From NCBI GenBank assembly GCA_007128515.1, contig SKXI01000174.1:1-5685 (forward strand): 5,685 bases of DNA. Reading direction: 5' to 3'. Made by a program: the position numbers and the translations under genes. The stretch comes from Halococcaceae archaeon (GTDB lineage Archaea; Halobacteriota; Halobacteria; Halobacteriales; Halalkalicoccaceae). Of this stretch, positions 4,672 to 5,685 are shown in pieces. Numbering within the stretch: position 1 is the stretch's first letter; each line of letters starts with the position of its first letter. Under the pieces are notes generated by a model, which was not told where the DNA came from, ran no database searches, and saw only the letters and a program-made list of their open reading frames with translations.

Positions 4672-5685
4672 CTACGGGTACGGATCCGACCGAAACCGAC
4701 CGTCGTCGAACGCGAGCGGTTCGAGCGGACCGACCGTTACGTCTTCCCGACCGCGGAGGGCTTCGGCGACCGGCTCGGAGACGACGAGCCGGTCGGGATC
4801 CATCGTGCTCGGGATCCGTGCGACGCGGAGCTCGGCCGGATCGGCTACCCCCGTCGTCGAACACGCGAGCAGCAGGGCCGTGAGGTCGTCCGGGACGACG
4901 AACGGAAGCTTCGCCCGGCGGGGCTCGCCGCTCGTGACGACGTTGACGTAGGTGTCCGCGAAGTCGATCCCCTCGAGGAACTCGCGGTGGACGAAGTCCG
5001 CGAGCCCGACGCCGAGCGCGTTGCCGTGGGAGGGCTCGGTCAGCGACCGGGCGTACACCCGGGTGATCCGCGGGCTCTCGGGTTCGGCCTCGCCGTGGAA
5101 GTGGTACCGACCGAGGACGTTCGTGTCCATTCCCGTCCCCGACTTCTCCTTTCCGACCTCGTCGACGACCAGCAGGTCGAGCTCGTCGACGGGGAGGGTG
5201 GCGAACTCCTCGCGGGCGATCCCCAGGAGCTCCGGCTCGCGCTCGGGGATCTCCCTCGCGCTCACGCCCTCGACGTGTGCGGCCCGCTCGTCGGCGTTCT
5301 CGATCAGCGCGATCCCGCCGACGATCGGCGTCTCGCGCAGCACGACCCGCATCCGATCGCGGATGACGTCGGCGAAGTCGGTGGCGATCGCGGCGTTGTG
5401 AAGCGACTCCGCGCCGCGGTGTTTTCCCAGGCCGATCACCGCGATCTTCGAGAGGCCGCTCTCGACCGGCCCCCGGAAGTCCGTGTGGGGTTTGACGCGG
5501 TTCGCCAGCAGGACGGCGTCCGCCGAGAGCGCGTCGACCGCCGCGTAGACGGGTCGGCCGAGCGAGTCCTCGCCGACGGCTTCGACCGCCATCGACGACC
5601 GGATCTCACAGCCCATCGCCTCCTCGGTGATCCCGAGCGCCGCGAGCGTCTCGACCTGCCCCTCCGCCGTCGCACCGCCGTGACT
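4672..5685 (-). CDS. LarA-like protein, nickel-pincer hydroxyacid racemase/epimerase superfamily (N-terminus beyond window edge)
   Basis: The frame is open from the right edge to TAG at 4672, giving 337 residues; related proteins are about 420-430, so roughly 80-100 N-terminal residues are missing. An internal ATG at 5616 is not the start, because conserved sequence continues upstream of it (SHGGATAEGQ at visible residues 1-10). Further landmarks are NRVKPHTDFRGPVESGLSK (62-80), GLGKHRGAESLH (85-96), and SGTGMDTNVLGRYHF (182-196). LarA enzymes invert or epimerise 2-hydroxy acids with a nickel-pincer nucleotide. By recalled alignment with Lactobacillus LarA, H67, K80 and H96 fall at the positions of His174, Lys184 (cofactor-bearing) and His200 (nickel ligand), with the same 16-residue gap between the last two; His2 may match His108. 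Activity is therefore plausible, but the substrate is unknown and many homologues are not lactate racemases. No cofactor-making larB, larC or larE gene is in the window. The universal stress protein gene follows 47 bases downstream. Confidence 0.84.
   Translation of the reverse strand, partial: SHGGATAEGQVETLAALGITEEAMGCEIRSSMAVEAVGEDSLGRPVYAAVDALSADAVLLANRVKPHTDFRGPVESGLSKIAVIGLGKHRGAESLHNAAIATDFADVIRDRMRVVLRETPIVGGIALIENADERAAHVEGVSAREIPEREPELLGIAREEFATLPVDELDLLVVDEVGKEKSGTGMDTNVLGRYHFHGEAEPESPRITRVYARSLTEPSHGNALGVGLADFVHREFLEGIDFADTYVNVVTSGEPRRAKLPFVVPDDLTALLLACSTTGVADPAELRVARIPSTMDPDRLVVSEPVAEALRGREDVTVGPLEPLAFDDGRFRSDPYP

Noticed and set aside
4109..4951. 280-residue plus-strand open frame across the stress protein and the LarA-like gene end
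   Set aside because: It is antisense to a firm UspA domain and to conserved LarA-like sequence, with no protein features of its own.
5436..5675. Arg/Ser-rich 79-residue minus-strand frame near the right edge
   Set aside because: It is an out-of-frame shadow of the LarA-like gene, whose conserved sequence continues through this region to the edge.

Overview
The window looks like chromosomal DNA from a haloarchaeon (class Halobacteria). G+C is very high, codons end almost always in G or C, and the soluble proteins are rich in Asp and Glu. Two genes have an AT-rich TATA-like element centred about 28-30 bases before the start codon and no ribosome binding site, the usual layout of haloarchaeal leaderless transcripts. 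No RNA gene, insertion sequence, CRISPR array or phage gene was recognised.

Layout, left to right. Positions 1-731, minus strand: the N-terminal 243 residues of a divergent lactate/malate dehydrogenase-family protein, cut by the left edge. Positions 732-979: a divergent intergenic region. Positions 980-2000, plus strand: a two-gene operon with overlapping ends, made of a two-helix membrane protein with a beta-rich (possibly OB-fold) outer domain and a YdjM/DUF457-type membrane-bound metal-dependent hydrolase. Positions 2127-2339, plus: a 70-residue two-helix membrane protein. Positions 2450-3832, plus: a complete GntP-family permease with its own promoter. Positions 3833-4195: a convergent gap without a convincing gene. 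Positions 4196-4624, minus: a UspA-type universal stress protein. Positions 4672-5685, minus: most of a LarA-like (nickel-pincer hydroxyacid racemase/epimerase superfamily) protein, whose N-terminus lies beyond the right edge.

Three of the seven genes belong to families that handle 2-hydroxy acids or sugar acids: an NAD-type 2-hydroxyacid dehydrogenase, a hydroxyacid/sugar-acid importer and a LarA homologue. A plausible reading is uptake, stereo-inversion and oxidation of a 2-hydroxy acid. The three are in separate transcription units, so this is inference from families and proximity only. Two further points deserve attention. A spaced direct repeat (GACTACCGNAA twice, 20 bp apart) lies directly in front of the permease TATA element. 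The dehydrogenase departs from the malate/lactate dehydrogenase pattern at its substrate loop and at its catalytic aspartate.
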